Positions 37,877 to 46,789 of a stretch of 64,000 nt of DNA are shown here, in pieces. The position numbers and the translations under genes were made by a program. The stretch's first letter is position 1. Every line of letters begins with the position of its first letter. The notes beneath the pieces were generated by a model that saw only the letters and a list, made by a program, of their open reading frames with translations, ran no database searches and had not been told where the DNA came from. The DNA lies in contig NZ_CP015578.1 of NCBI RefSeq assembly GCF_002139935.1, forward strand, positions 248,001 to 312,000. The letters run 5' to 3'. This DNA comes from Campylobacter lanienae NCTC 13004. GTDB taxonomy: Bacteria; Campylobacterota; Campylobacteria; Campylobacterales; Campylobacteraceae.

Positions 37877-38251
37877 ATGGCAAAATCATTATTTGAGGAA
37901 CTGGGCGGCAAATACGAAAGGCAAGGGGATTATTTGATACCGTGCTTAACTGTACCCGCCGAAGAAGAACAGGCAATAGGCATCTGGGGGCAACGGCATT
38001 TAGATTATCTAAAACAGTACCGTAAAGTTACATACACCAATCTTCTTACAAGCGGCAGGCTAAACGCCTACCTTGCCGACATCAACAGACAGGCACAGGA
38101 ACGCTTTGAAAGGCTCATAGAGGGTATGAAACAGGCACAGGGCATAACGGAACAGCTAAAGGCAGAAAACGCCTTAGAATGGACAGGATGCCTCAATAAC
38201 ATAAGGGCTTGTGCGAGGGAGATTGTGGAAAAGGAAATTATTTTTGCATAA
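37877..38251 (+). CDS. TnpV, transposon-encoded protein
   Basis: A 124-residue protein (MAKSLFEELGGKYERQGDYL...) that I recognise as TnpV of Tn4451-type and related Firmicutes mobile elements. SD gtggaggt. Its function is unclear. It lies between the relaxase break and the tet(O) promoter, and marks the Gram-positive origin of the module. Confidence 0.8.
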   Translation: MAKSLFEELGGKYERQGDYLIPCLTVPAEEEQAIGIWGQRHLDYLKQYRKVTYTNLLTSGRLNAYLADINRQAQERFERLIEGMKQAQGITEQLKAENALEWTGCLNNIRACAREIVEKEIIFA

Positions 38252-38308
38252 ACAGATGATTAGTGGCAGGGGGAAATCCTGCCGCTTTTTCTGCTTTAGT
38301 TTGTCAGC

Positions 38309-38337
38309 TTGACAAATAAAGGGTTAAGGAATATAAT
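38309..38337 (+). promoter_or_regulatory. Promoter of tet(O)
   Basis: TTGACA (38309-38314), 17 bp, TATAAT (38332-38337). This is the standard promoter seen upstream of tet(O)/tet(M) leaders. Confidence 0.9.
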
Positions 38338-38369
38338 TAGATTCAGTATTATACAAGGAGTTAATAAAT

Positions 38370-38393
38370 ATGCGGCAAGGTATTCTTAAATAA
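38370..38393 (+). CDS. tet(O) leader peptide
   Basis: ATG-CGG-CAA-GGT-ATT-CTT-AAA-stop, seven residues (MRQGILK) after SD aaggag. In the tet(O)/tet(M) class, ribosome behaviour on the leader sets transcription past the attenuator under tetracycline. Confidence 0.7.
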   Translation: MRQGILK

Positions 38394-38545
38394 ACTGTCA
38401 ATTTGATAGTGGGAACAAAAAGTAGCAGTCCCGTTTCACTTTTAATATGGGGCTTAGTTTTTTGTACCCAGTTTAAGAATACTTTTATCATGTAATTTTA
38501 TATGCCCGAAAACATATAAGTGTTTTGGGGCTATTGGAGTTATTT

Positions 38546-38580
38546 ACCCAGTGATAGGAGTATTTATCACTGGGTATTTT
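38546..38580 (+). terminator. Attenuator hairpin before tet(O)
   Basis: ACCCAGTGATA and TATCACTGGGT form a perfect 11-bp stem with an 8-base loop followed by ATTTTT. It lies between leader and tet(O), 38 bp before the start, and should stop transcription when tetracycline is absent. Confidence 0.85.
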
Positions 38581-38617
38581 TATGCCCTTTTTTGGGTGTT
38601 GATAGGAAGAAAATCAC

Positions 38618-40537
38618 ATGAAAATAATTAACTTAGGCATTCTGGCTCACGTTGACGCAGGAAAGACAACATTAACGGAAAGTTTATTGTATACCAGTGG
38701 TGCAATTGCAGAACTAGGGAGCGTAGATGAAGGCACAACAAGGACAGATACAATGAATTTGGAGCGTCAAAGGGGAATCACTATCCAGACAGCAGTGACA
38801 TCTTTTCAGTGGGAGGATGTAAAAGTCAACATTATAGATACGCCAGGCCATATGGATTTTTTGGCGGAAGTATACCGTTCTTTATCCGTATTAGACGGAG
38901 CAGTATTATTAGTTTCTGCAAAGGATGGCATACAGGCACAGACCCGTATACTGTTTCATGCACTACAGACAATGAAGATTCCGACAATCTTTTTCATCAA
39001 TAAAATTGACCAAGAGGGGATTGATTTGCCAATGGTATATCGGGAAATGAAAGCAAAGCTTTCTTCGGAAATTATAGTGAAGCAAAAGGTTGGGCAGCAT
39101 CCCCATATAAATGTAACGGACAATGACGATATGGAACAGTGGGATGCGGTAATTATGGGAAACGATGAACTATTAGAGAAATATATGTCAGGGAAACCGT
39201 TTAAAATGTCAGAACTGGAACAGGAAGAAAACAGGAGATTCCAAAACGGAACGTTATTTCCCGTTTATCACGGAAGCGCTAAAAACAATCTGGGGATTCG
39301 GCAGCTTATAGAAGTGATTGCCAGTAAATTTTATTCATCAACGCCTGAAGGTCAATCTGAATTATGCGGGCAGGTTTTTAAGATTGAATATTCAGAGAAA
39401 AGGCGGCGTTTTGTTTATGTGCGTATATATAGCGGAACATTGCATTTGAGGGATGTTATTAGAATATCTGAAAAAGAGAAAATAAAAATCACAGAGATGT
39501 GTGTTCCGACAAACGGTGAATTATATCCATCCGATACAGCCTGCTCTGGTGATATTGTAATTTTACCAAATGATGTTTTGCAGCTAAACAGTATTTTGGG
39601 GAACGAAATGCTGTTGCCGCAGAGAAAATTTATTGAAAATCCTCTCCCTATGCTCCAAACAACGATTGCAGTAAAGAAACCTGAACAGCGGGAAATATTG
39701 CTTGGGGCACTTACAGAAATTTCAGATGGCGACCCTCTTTTAAAATATTATGTGGATACTACAACGCATGAGATTATACTTTCTTTTTTGGGGAATGTGC
39801 AGATGGAAGTCATTTGTGCCATCCTTGAGGAAAAATATCATGTGGAGGCAGAAATAAAAGAGCCTACTGTTATATATATGGAAAGACCGCTTAGAAAAGC
39901 AGAATATACCATCCACATAGAAGTCCCGCCAAATCCTTTCTGGGCTTCTGTCGGGTTGTCCATAGAGCCGCTCCCTATTGGAAGCGGAGTGCAGTATGAA
40001 AGCAGAGTTTCACTTGGATATTTAAATCAATCGTTCCAAAATGCGGTTATGGAGGGGGTTCTTTATGGCTGCGAGCAGGGGCTGTATGGATGGAAAGTGA
40101 CAGACTGTAAAATCTGTTTTGAATATGGATTGTATTATAGTCCTGTAAGTACCCCCGCAGACTTTCGGCTGCTTTCCCCTATCGTATTGGAGCAGGCTTT
40201 AAAAAAAGCAGGGACAGAACTATTAGAGCCATATCTCCACTTTGAAATTTATGCACCGCAGGAATATCTCTCACGGGCGTATCATGATGCTCCAAGGTAT
40301 TGTGCAGATATTGTAAGTACTCAGATAAAGAATGACGAGGTCATTCTGAAAGGAGAAATCCCTGCTAGATGTATTCAAGAATACAGGAACGATTTAACTT
40401 GTTTCACAAATGGGCAGGGAGTCTGCTTGACAGAGTTAAAAGGATACCAGCCAGCTATTGGTAAATTTATTTGCCAACCCCGCCGCCCGAATAGCCGTAT
40501 AGACAAGGTTCGGCATATGTTCCACAAGTTAGCTTAA
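38618..40537 (+). CDS. tet(O): Tetracycline resistance ribosomal protection protein Tet(O)
   Basis: A 639-residue GTPase of the EF-G class that dislodges tetracycline from the ribosome. [14 protein letters not shown] is the P-loop, RGITIQTA switch I, DTPGHMDF the G3 motif and NKID the G4 motif. Length and sequence agree with Tet(O) as I remember it almost throughout, including the C-terminal [13 protein letters not shown]. Its base composition is higher in GC than its flanks. SD gataggaag precedes it. Confidence 0.97.
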   Translation: MKIINLGILAHVDAGKTTLTESLLYTSGAIAELGSVDEGTTRTDTMNLERQRGITIQTAVTSFQWEDVKVNIIDTPGHMDFLAEVYRSLSVLDGAVLLVSAKDGIQAQTRILFHALQTMKIPTIFFINKIDQEGIDLPMVYREMKAKLSSEIIVKQKVGQHPHINVTDNDDMEQWDAVIMGNDELLEKYMSGKPFKMSELEQEENRRFQNGTLFPVYHGSAKNNLGIRQLIEVIASKFYSSTPEGQSELCGQVFKIEYSEKRRRFVYVRIYSGTLHLRDVIRISEKEKIKITEMCVPTNGELYPSDTACSGDIVILPNDVLQLNSILGNEMLLPQRKFIENPLPMLQTTIAVKKPEQREILLGALTEISDGDPLLKYYVDTTTHEIILSFLGNVQMEVICAILEEKYHVEAEIKEPTVIYMERPLRKAEYTIHIEVPPNPFWASVGLSIEPLPIGSGVQYESRVSLGYLNQSFQNAVMEGVLYGCEQGLYGWKVTDCKICFEYGLYYSPVSTPADFRLLSPIVLEQALKKAGTELLEPYLHFEIYAPQEYLSRAYHDAPRYCADIVSTQIKNDEVILKGEIPARCIQEYRNDLTCFTNGQGVCLTELKGYQPAIGKFICQPRRPNSRIDKVRHMFHKLA

Positions 40538-40588
40538 CAGCTTGCAAAAGTCATATAAAATGAGATTTGAAAGGATTAGAGACTAATT

Positions 40589-40762
40589 ATGATGAAATGC
40601 GAATGGATATTGTGTCCTGTTTGTGGGAGCAAAACCCGTAATAAAATTAGGAAGGACACTGTTTTGGAGAATTATCCCCTTTATTGTCCAAAATGCAGAC
40701 AAGAAAGATTGATTAAAGTTGACAACTTGAAGATAACTGTCATCAAAGAGCCAGACGCTTAA
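40589..40762 (+). CDS. Cysteine-rich KTR-domain protein
   Basis: A 57-residue zinc-finger protein: CPVCGSKTRNKIRKDT and CPKCRQE. Small KTR proteins like this are common just downstream of tet(O)/tet(W) in Firmicutes elements. Two adjacent ATGs are possible starts; I use the first. Confidence 0.75.
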   Translation: MMKCEWILCPVCGSKTRNKIRKDTVLENYPLYCPKCRQERLIKVDNLKITVIKEPDA

Positions 40763-40767
40763 GACGC

Positions 40768-40815
40768 AGAGCCGATGAAATTGTGGAACAATTCACGAAT
40801 CATCGGCTCTTTTTG
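40768..40815 (+). terminator. Terminator of the tet(O) transcript
   Basis: AGAGCCGATGA pairs with TCATCGGCTCT over 11 bp, followed by TTTTTG, six bases past the KTR stop. Confidence 0.9.
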
Positions 40816-40896
40816 TTTCGTATTTGAAAGAACAAACTCACCAAATAAAAAAAACGATATTCGGGTGGGTTATTTTGTTATACCCTAAATTACCCT

Positions 40897-41094
40897 CTGA
40901 GTAAGCACGACCTTAAAGACTTAAAGGAACGGTGCAACGAGCAGAGCTGGGAACAGGGCTTGCATGTGCCGGAGAAAGGAAAGACATTTGCTGGAGAAGT
41001 CCGGGAAGAAACGGTGGCATGGAGCAAAGACACCTACCAGCTTTTGAAACAGGCAGAGCAGGGAAAGGTCAAAAGCTATGTGCAGGATATTGCC
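40897..41094 (+). pseudogene. Relaxase fragment, fused in frame to the phoX remainder
   Basis: Reads LSKHDLKDLKERCNEQSWEQ...VAWSKDTYQLLKQ...KVKSYVQDIA, which continues the relaxase piece ending NGHKLQ at 37.8 kb. The tet(O) module therefore split this relaxase. At 41094 the frame passes straight into PhoX (LTNNTKRTEV), so a long open frame spans the junction. Confidence 0.75.
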
Positions 41095-41640
41095 CTAACC
41101 AACAACACCAAAAGAACAGAAGTGAGCGAGTCAAATCCAAGAGCCAATAATATCTATGGCCACATCTTAAGATGGTCCCCAAAAGGCGGTAATCACGCTG
41201 ATAGTGGCTTTAAATGGGATATATTTTTACTTGCGGGAAATCCTTTAAAATATCCAAATGATTTAAGAAAAGGAACTAGCAATATCAATGTAGAAAATAT
41301 GTTTAATAGCCCAGATGGATTGAAATTTGACAAATTTGGCAGACTTTGGATACAAACCGATGGCAAATACTCAAATAAAGGTGATTACGAAGGGATGGGA
41401 AATAACCAAATGCTATGCGCCAATCCTATCACCGGCGAGGTTAGAAGATTTTTGACTGGGCCAGTTGCTTGTGAGATTACGGGAATTGCCTTTAATGAAG
41501 ATTATACAACGATGTTTGTAGGAATCCAACACCCAGGCGAAAATCTAGCAAATAGCCACTATCCAAATGGCGGCAACTTAACTCCACGAAGTACAATAGT
41601 CCAAATCCGTAAAAAAGATGGCGGCGTAATTGGCTCATAA
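41095..41640 (+). pseudogene. phoX: PhoX-family phosphatase, C-terminal part
   Basis: Begins LTNNTKRTEVSESNPRANN and ends KDGGVIGS. YGHILRWSPKGGNHADS, SPDGLKFDKFGRLWIQTDG and GPVACEITGIAFN are PhoX motifs. It continues exactly where the N-terminal part (GKYLYVT) stops, with no visible residue lost, so precise excision would restore the gene. Confidence 0.85.
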
Positions 41641-42092
41641 AAATATTTTAATTTCGCAGCTGAGCTAAGCCCAGCTTTGCGACAGGGAGTTGCACTCCCT
41701 TGACCCACCTAAAGCCCCGCAAGCGGGGTACCCCTATAAAAATCCGTGGCGTAAGCCACCCATTGAAAGGCTTTTACAAAATTTTCGCAATAGCAAAACA
41801 ACCATTTAAGGTTGTTTTGTGGCGAAAATTTGGAATGTGACTCATTCGCCATTGACCCCGCACTAAAGCCCCACTTCGTGGGGGTATCCCCCCCATTTTT
41901 ACTTCGCACGGCAACAAGTCGCCGTTTGCGGCAGGGAGTTACACTCCCCCAGCCCACTTAAAGCTAACCATCTGACAAAGCGGCTTGAATTTAGGTTTTT
42001 ATTTTTTACTTTGCTAGAGTCAAAGACAAAATATTAAAATATAAACTTTTAATGTTATAATGGATTTATAAAATATATTTTAGAGTAGTGAT
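41641..42092. repeat. Hairpin-rich intergenic region
   Basis: No gene. Several short palindromes: GGGAGTTGCACTCCC (about 41686-41700) and its near copy GGGAGTTACACTCCC (41935-41949), CCCCGCAAGCGGGG, CCCCACTTCGTGGGG, and AACAACC-atttaa-GGTTGTT. The segments after the two GGGAG copies (CCCACYTAAAGC) also match, so this is a repeated unit. Similar GGGG/CCCC hairpins lie at 8582-8612. Possibly small non-autonomous repeats. Confidence 0.6.
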
Positions 42093-42596
42093 ATGAAATT
42101 TAAATTTAAAGATTATAAGCTATTAAGTCAAGATGAGAGCGGTGAAATTCTAAATATCAGAAATGATAGAAAGATAAGGCAGGTGAGCTTAAATAGCGAA
42201 ATTATCGATATAGATGCTCATCAAAAATGGCTTTTAGGGGTGCCAAGTGGGGCGTATTTTGCTATGATTTTGGATGATGAGATTGTGGGTGGGGTGAGTT
42301 TTTATAATGATTTTTGGGGGATTTTTTATAAAAATAGTGTGGAGCCTTTGATTAGATCAGCCTTTGCTTATCTATTTTTATCAAAAATCTTAAAAAATAG
42401 CGATTTTATCTACTCTAAGATTAGATTAAATAACCAAAATGCGTTGAGATTTAATCAATTTTTTGGCTTTGAGATAGTCAAAAGTGATGAAATCTACACT
42501 CTAAAATTAGAAAAATCCAAATTCAACTCACTAAATAATAGGCTAATTAATAAGGTAAAATCCCTAGCTGATGATAGCAAGGTGGAGTTTATCTAA
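42093..42596 (+). CDS. GNAT-family N-acetyltransferase (PseH-like)
   Basis: A 167-residue acetyltransferase. IRNDRKIRQVSLNSEIIDIDAHQKWL and the later ALRFNQFFGFEIV follow the GNAT pattern of PseH-type enzymes that acetylate UDP-linked amino sugars for flagellin or surface glycans. The substrate is inferred only from family resemblance and neighbouring sugar/lipid genes. It overlaps the AMP-ligase gene tail to tail by 8 nt. Confidence 0.7.
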   Translation: MKFKFKDYKLLSQDESGEILNIRNDRKIRQVSLNSEIIDIDAHQKWLLGVPSGAYFAMILDDEIVGGVSFYNDFWGIFYKNSVEPLIRSAFAYLFLSKILKNSDFIYSKIRLNNQNALRFNQFFGFEIVKSDEIYTLKLEKSKFNSLNNRLINKVKSLADDSKVEFI

Positions 42597-43872
42597 GCTT
42601 TCTATCTTTTTTAAAGCGATTTGTGATATTGATTTTATCTACTACATTGATTTTGAGTGGGATTTTGTATCGCTCTAATTTGGCTTTACAATGCGATTTT
42701 ATCAGCTCTTTTGCTTCTGTTTTGGGTAGATCGCACACTACATCGCACGCCACCATCTGACCTAAAAGCTCACAAGGCAAGGCATATACCAAGGCATCTT
42801 TGATCTGGCTAAGCTCTAATATACAGCTCTCAACTTCACTAGCTGTAAGCTTTTTGCCGCCTACATTTATAACCTCTTTATCTCTACCAACGATCTTTAT
42901 ATATCCGTTTTCATCGCACTCGATCAAATCTCCGCTATCAAACCATTTATCGTTATTCTCTAAACCCATATAGCCTAAAAACATGGTTTTGGACCTTAAA
43001 AATAGTTTTCCATTTTCGATCTTATACTCATTTGGGTTTAGCTTAAAGTATGTTGAGGTAGAAGATTTGGATATGGTAGGTAAAATTCCCGTCTCGCTAG
43101 TGCCAAAAGTTTGAATGAATTTGGTATTTTTAAATATATTTTTAAGTCTACTCAAGATATTTTCATCCATCCTTTCAGTGCCGTAGGTAATGAGTTTTAG
43201 AGAGCTTAGATCGTGGTTTTCATACTCTTTGGTTATTAGAAGTAAATTTAAAAAACTTGGAGTAGTAGGCAAGATATTGGCTTTGTATTTTGAGATTAGC
43301 TCACATATATTTTTAGGCGAGAAATCGCTAGCTATAATGAGAGTTGATCCACTCATCAAGCCGCTTAAAAGTGTATTGATCCCACCTATATGATCAAATA
43401 GCAAAAATAGAATAATCTTTAGTGATTTTGGTCTTTTGCCTTTGAGATTTTCTATCATATTATTTAGATTGTGGATTATGGCTTTTGGTTTACTTAGTGT
43501 GCCGCTAGAGAATATGATTAGGCCGCTTTGGTTATTTAGGGTTTTGATTGTTGTGTTTGTGGGGCTTATGGTTTGGATTTGGTGATTTGAGTTTATTAGT
43601 TTATTAGCGTTTGAGATTTTTAGGTATTCATCTAAATTTGGGCTATTTGGTAGTAGGGCTATTATATTTTTATTTAGATACAAAGCTAAAAATATAGCGA
43701 TATTTTCAAAGCTATAAATAGCCTTTAGGGCTATTATATCGCTATTTGAAATTTGAGTTTTAAATAATTTTTGATACTCATATATTTTATCTATAAGCTC
43801 TTGATAGCTGAATTTTTGGCCTTTAAATATGATAGCGATCTTATCTTTATGAGATTTTAGCGTGTTTAGCAT
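42589..43872 (-). CDS. AMP-dependent acyl- or aminoacyl-activating ligase
   Basis: A 427-residue ANL-superfamily enzyme. LIIFSSGTLSKPKAII is the P-loop-like motif, FGTSETG and DSGDLIECDENGYIKIVGRDKE the A5/A7-A8 motifs. It activates a carboxylate as adenylate and probably loads it onto the ACP encoded upstream. It overlaps the SDR gene by 7 nt. Similar ligase/ACP sets occur in Campylobacter flagellin-modification loci. Confidence 0.82.
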   Translation of the reverse strand: MLNTLKSHKDKIAIIFKGQKFSYQELIDKIYEYQKLFKTQISNSDIIALKAIYSFENIAIFLALYLNKNIIALLPNSPNLDEYLKISNANKLINSNHQIQTISPTNTTIKTLNNQSGLIIFSSGTLSKPKAIIHNLNNMIENLKGKRPKSLKIILFLLFDHIGGINTLLSGLMSGSTLIIASDFSPKNICELISKYKANILPTTPSFLNLLLITKEYENHDLSSLKLITYGTERMDENILSRLKNIFKNTKFIQTFGTSETGILPTISKSSTSTYFKLNPNEYKIENGKLFLRSKTMFLGYMGLENNDKWFDSGDLIECDENGYIKIVGRDKEVINVGGKKLTASEVESCILELSQIKDALVYALPCELLGQMVACDVVCDLPKTEAKELIKSHCKAKLERYKIPLKINVVDKINITNRFKKDRKLR

Positions 43873-44558
43873 ACGCCACCTAGATATATGGTTTGAGCGG
43901 TTATCAATCTGCTTTTATCACTAGTTAAGAAATCAATTGTATTTTTAATATCTTGAAATTCGCAATAATCTTTGATAATAAGCTTAGATAAGATATTATC
44001 TATTTTATCTTTTGGTAAGGTTTTTGTAAGATCAGTTTTGGTCAGCGAAATACCTAAGGCATTTATCCTAATACCATAATATCCAAATTCCTTAGCGCTG
44101 ATTTGGGTGAATTTCTCAATGGCGGATTTCATGCTAGCATAGACCGCCTCGCCTTCTAGACTTAATGGGACTGCGATGGTAGAGATATTGATTATAGAGC
44201 CTTGGCGGTGCTTTAGCATAATTTTGGCTACCTCTTTGGTAAATAAAAATGTAGTTTTGAAATTCACTCTATATAGCTCATCTACTAAATCTAAATTTGT
44301 AGTGGCTATGTGATTGAGTGAGGCGGTGCCGATATTGTTTATTAAGATATCTACTTTAAATTTACGCCCAATCTCTCTAATCATATCAATTACAGATTTC
44401 TCATCATTAGCGTCTAATGTGTAGTGATGGTAGTTTGTGTGGGTGATATTGGGCTTGCTTTTAGAACAGCCTATGATAGTGTGCCCTTCATCTAAATAGA
44501 GTTTAGCAAGGGCATTGCCGATCCCTTTGCTAGTGCCTGTGATGATGATATTACTCAT
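43866..44558 (-). CDS. Short-chain dehydrogenase/reductase (FabG-like)
   Basis: A 230-residue SDR. ITGTSKGIGNALA is the cofactor loop, NNIG the NNAG equivalent, and YASMKSAIEK the catalytic YxxxK. Likely reduces a 3-oxoacyl group bound to the neighbouring ACP. It overlaps both neighbours (8 and 7 nt), a tightly coupled three-gene operon. Confidence 0.85.
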   Translation of the reverse strand: MSNIIITGTSKGIGNALAKLYLDEGHTIIGCSKSKPNITHTNYHHYTLDANDEKSVIDMIREIGRKFKVDILINNIGTASLNHIATTNLDLVDELYRVNFKTTFLFTKEVAKIMLKHRQGSIINISTIAVPLSLEGEAVYASMKSAIEKFTQISAKEFGYYGIRINALGISLTKTDLTKTLPKDKIDNILSKLIIKDYCEFQDIKNTIDFLTSDKSRLITAQTIYLGGVC

Positions 44559-44826
44559 TTAAGGACTTTTGGATATATTTGGTTAGGGAGTTGATGTTTA
44601 TAAATGGTGAAGTCTTTTGGCTCATGGCCTTTGCGTCAGATAGGCTGATATTTTGGCCGAATTTCTCATATATCGCCTCTTCTAACTCTACTACTAATTC
44701 AATCAATCCAACACTATCAAACAGAGCATTAGAACTACCAAAGATATATGAATTCTCATCTATGATGGCGTCTTTTTTGATAGTTTTGATCGTTTGGATT
44801 ATTAGATTTTGAATTTCAATTTTCAT
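44551..44826 (-). CDS. Acyl carrier protein
   Basis: A 91-residue ACP. ALFDSVGLIELVVELEEAI carries the phosphopantetheine Ser (DS motif, about residue 37). It is distinct from a housekeeping ACP in sequence and context. Its ATG lies only six bases after a run of nine G residues that overlaps where the Shine-Dalgarno should be, so its expression may vary with the tract length. Confidence 0.85.
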   Translation of the reverse strand: MKIEIQNLIIQTIKTIKKDAIIDENSYIFGSSNALFDSVGLIELVVELEEAIYEKFGQNISLSDAKAMSQKTSPFININSLTKYIQKSLNE

Positions 44827-44831
44827 GCCTA

Positions 44832-44840
44832 CCCCCCCCC
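44832..44840 (-). promoter_or_regulatory. Poly-G(9) tract at the ACP ribosome binding site
   Basis: Minus strand reads CTTGGGGGGGGGTAGGC-ATG. Poly-G runs of 8 or more are the known phase-variable sites of Campylobacter. This one sits between two divergent genes and spans the ribosome binding site of the ACP operon, so length change would alter SD spacing or promoter spacing. Confidence 0.7.
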
Positions 44841-44934
44841 AAGAAATTTGTAAAAATATAAAAAATTGGGCTAAATTGTATTAAATTTAACCTTTATATA
44901 TGTTAAAATATCACAAAATAATAAAGGATTTTAT

Positions 44935-45795
44935 ATGAAAAATATAGTTATTTTCGGCACTGGTGCAGCTGGTAGAGCGATATATAGGGCTATTGCTACA
45001 AATAATAATATTGTTGCTTTTATAGACAATAACAAACAAAATCAAGGCAGTAAATATATGGATATTCCTATTTATAGCGTTGATGAGATTTTGGGATTGG
45101 AATTTGATTTTGTATATATTGGTGGGATTTGGGCTGATGAGATGGAGGCTCAGTTACTAAATTTAGGCTTAAAAAGTGATAAAATTATGGTTTTAGATGA
45201 GAAGGATATCTCATTTTCTACGCCTATTAGGGAGCGTTTGACTGATGAGATTATGCGGGTTTTGGATAGGTATTTTAATGAGATTGAGATGGATTATTTC
45301 ATCTGTAATTCTGGGCTTATATCTATCTTGCGTGGTAGGGCTTTGAGCGTGGTGAGTGATGTGGATTTATATGTGATGAGATATGGTGATTTAGAGTTTT
45401 TGGCTAAGAATTTGCCAAATTTATTAGGTGGCGAGTATCAAGTAAATTTGCGTTATATCCAAGATGATATAAGGCTTAAATCTGGTGATATCAAGCGGAT
45501 TACTATCACAAATAGCGATGGGGTTGTTATAGATATTGGGTTTTTTGATGATTATGGTAAATTCAAGATTTGTGACTATGATGATGGGAGGTTTTTTTAT
45601 TTTCCAAGGGCAATATTTGATGGTGGGTTTGATCGCATAAATTATAAGGATTTTAGCCTAAGTGTTTTAAAAAATTATCATCAATATCTATGCTTTATGT
45701 ATGGCGAAAATTATATTGAAATTCCAAAGAGATTTAGCTCAAATGACTATTTGAATTTAAAAACCAAAGCCGAGCTAGATAGCCTTAATATCTAG
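44935..45795 (+). CDS. Rossmann-fold and LicD-like fusion protein
   Basis: A 286-residue protein. Residues 1-95 (IVIFGTGAAGRAIYRAI...VAFIDNN...IPIYSVDEI) are a CoA-binding/sugar-epimerase-type Rossmann domain. From about 115 it resembles LicD phosphocholine transferases: GRALSVVSDVDLYV is the nucleotidyltransferase-like acidic motif and YLCFMYGENYIEIPKRF the usual C-terminal motif. It likely decorates a surface glycan, substrate unknown. SD aaagga. Divergent from the ACP operon across the poly-G tract. Confidence 0.6.
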   Translation: MKNIVIFGTGAAGRAIYRAIATNNNIVAFIDNNKQNQGSKYMDIPIYSVDEILGLEFDFVYIGGIWADEMEAQLLNLGLKSDKIMVLDEKDISFSTPIRERLTDEIMRVLDRYFNEIEMDYFICNSGLISILRGRALSVVSDVDLYVMRYGDLEFLAKNLPNLLGGEYQVNLRYIQDDIRLKSGDIKRITITNSDGVVIDIGFFDDYGKFKICDYDDGRFFYFPRAIFDGGFDRINYKDFSLSVLKNYHQYLCFMYGENYIEIPKRFSSNDYLNLKTKAELDSLNI

Positions 45796-46414
45796 CCACC
45801 ACCCTTATACAAACGCAATTTTCATCTTTGATGGGGGCAAACTCACCGCTCTCATCTATATAAATTATATTAAAACCGCTATTTGATAGAGCTATCTTTA
45901 GCTCATTTGGATCTATAAATCTGCGATAATGATTATCAAATATAAAGGCATTTTTGCCGACCTTTTGGCCAAGGCCGAATTTGCCATCATTTATGCTTCT
46001 AGCCTCTATAACAAAAAGGCCATTTGGCTTAAGTAGGGCTTTGATATTTTCTATTAAGCCATTTTGACCGGCATCATCTATGGCATGGAGAGTAAATCTA
46101 CTATAACAGATATCAAATTTATCTCTAATATCCAAAGATATAGTAAAATCCGCATTTATCCATCTGATATCGCTATTTTGCTTTTTTAGAGCGTTTATAG
46201 CGATATGTGAGCTATCTATAGCAGTAACGCTTAAATTATTTTTGGCAAAATATAGACTATCTCTACCATTACCGCAGCCAAATTCGATTAAATTCGCAAT
46301 ATTTTGATCTTTTATATAGGTTTCATAAATGAAATTAGCAAAAAGCGTAGGTTTAGCAATCTCTTTGTGTTCGCTCTTATAAAATTCATCCCAATATAAG
46401 CTATTTTTAAGCAT
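45785..46414 (-). CDS. SAM-dependent methyltransferase
   Basis: A 209-residue class I methyltransferase. LIEFGCGNGRDSLYFAKN is the SAM motif I, INADF and CYSRFTLHAI follow. It resembles small methyltransferases of glycan loci. It overlaps the end of the LicD-like gene by 11 nt in convergent orientation. Confidence 0.75.
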   Translation of the reverse strand: MLKNSLYWDEFYKSEHKEIAKPTLFANFIYETYIKDQNIANLIEFGCGNGRDSLYFAKNNLSVTAIDSSHIAINALKKQNSDIRWINADFTISLDIRDKFDICYSRFTLHAIDDAGQNGLIENIKALLKPNGLFVIEARSINDGKFGLGQKVGKNAFIFDNHYRRFIDPNELKIALSNSGFNIIYIDESGEFAPIKDENCVCIRVVARY

Positions 46415-46418
46415 AGTT

Positions 46419-46775
46419 TCACCAAATTAGATTATATAAGATGATAATCCAAGTCAGCACCGCTGAACAAATAGAGATAAATACAGCCGCACTACCACAA
46501 TCTTTGGATATTTTAGCTAATGGATGAAAATCAGGACTAACAAGATCCACACACGCCTCAATAGCGCTATTTAAGGACTCCATCGCAAGGATAAAAAGTA
46601 GGCTAACCCCAAGTGCTATCTGCTCCAAAGCACCAAGCGGTAAAAACCAAATAACGATAAATAAAGGCACAATGATAAATATCTCAATGCGAAATGACTT
46701 CTCACCACGCCACATTGCCTTTATGCCACTTAATGCGTATAGTGTGTTGTTATAAAAATGGTATTTTGGCTTCAT
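46419..46775 (-). CDS. dgkA: Diacylglycerol kinase
   Basis: A 118-residue three-helix membrane enzyme that recycles diacylglycerol to phosphatidic acid. AMESLNSAIEACVDL is the catalytic signature and AMWRGEKSFRIE the N-terminal motif. It begins four bases before the methyltransferase stop-start region and is followed by it. Confidence 0.92.
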   Translation of the reverse strand: MKPKYHFYNNTLYALSGIKAMWRGEKSFRIEIFIIVPLFIVIWFLPLGALEQIALGVSLLFILAMESLNSAIEACVDLVSPDFHPLAKISKDCGSAAVFISICSAVLTWIIILYNLIW

Positions 46776-46789
46776 TTAACTCCTTTAAT

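Noticed and set aside
41888-41894. C7 run as a phase-variable tract
   Set aside because: It lies in gene-free hairpin DNA and is short; no gene start nearby would be affected.
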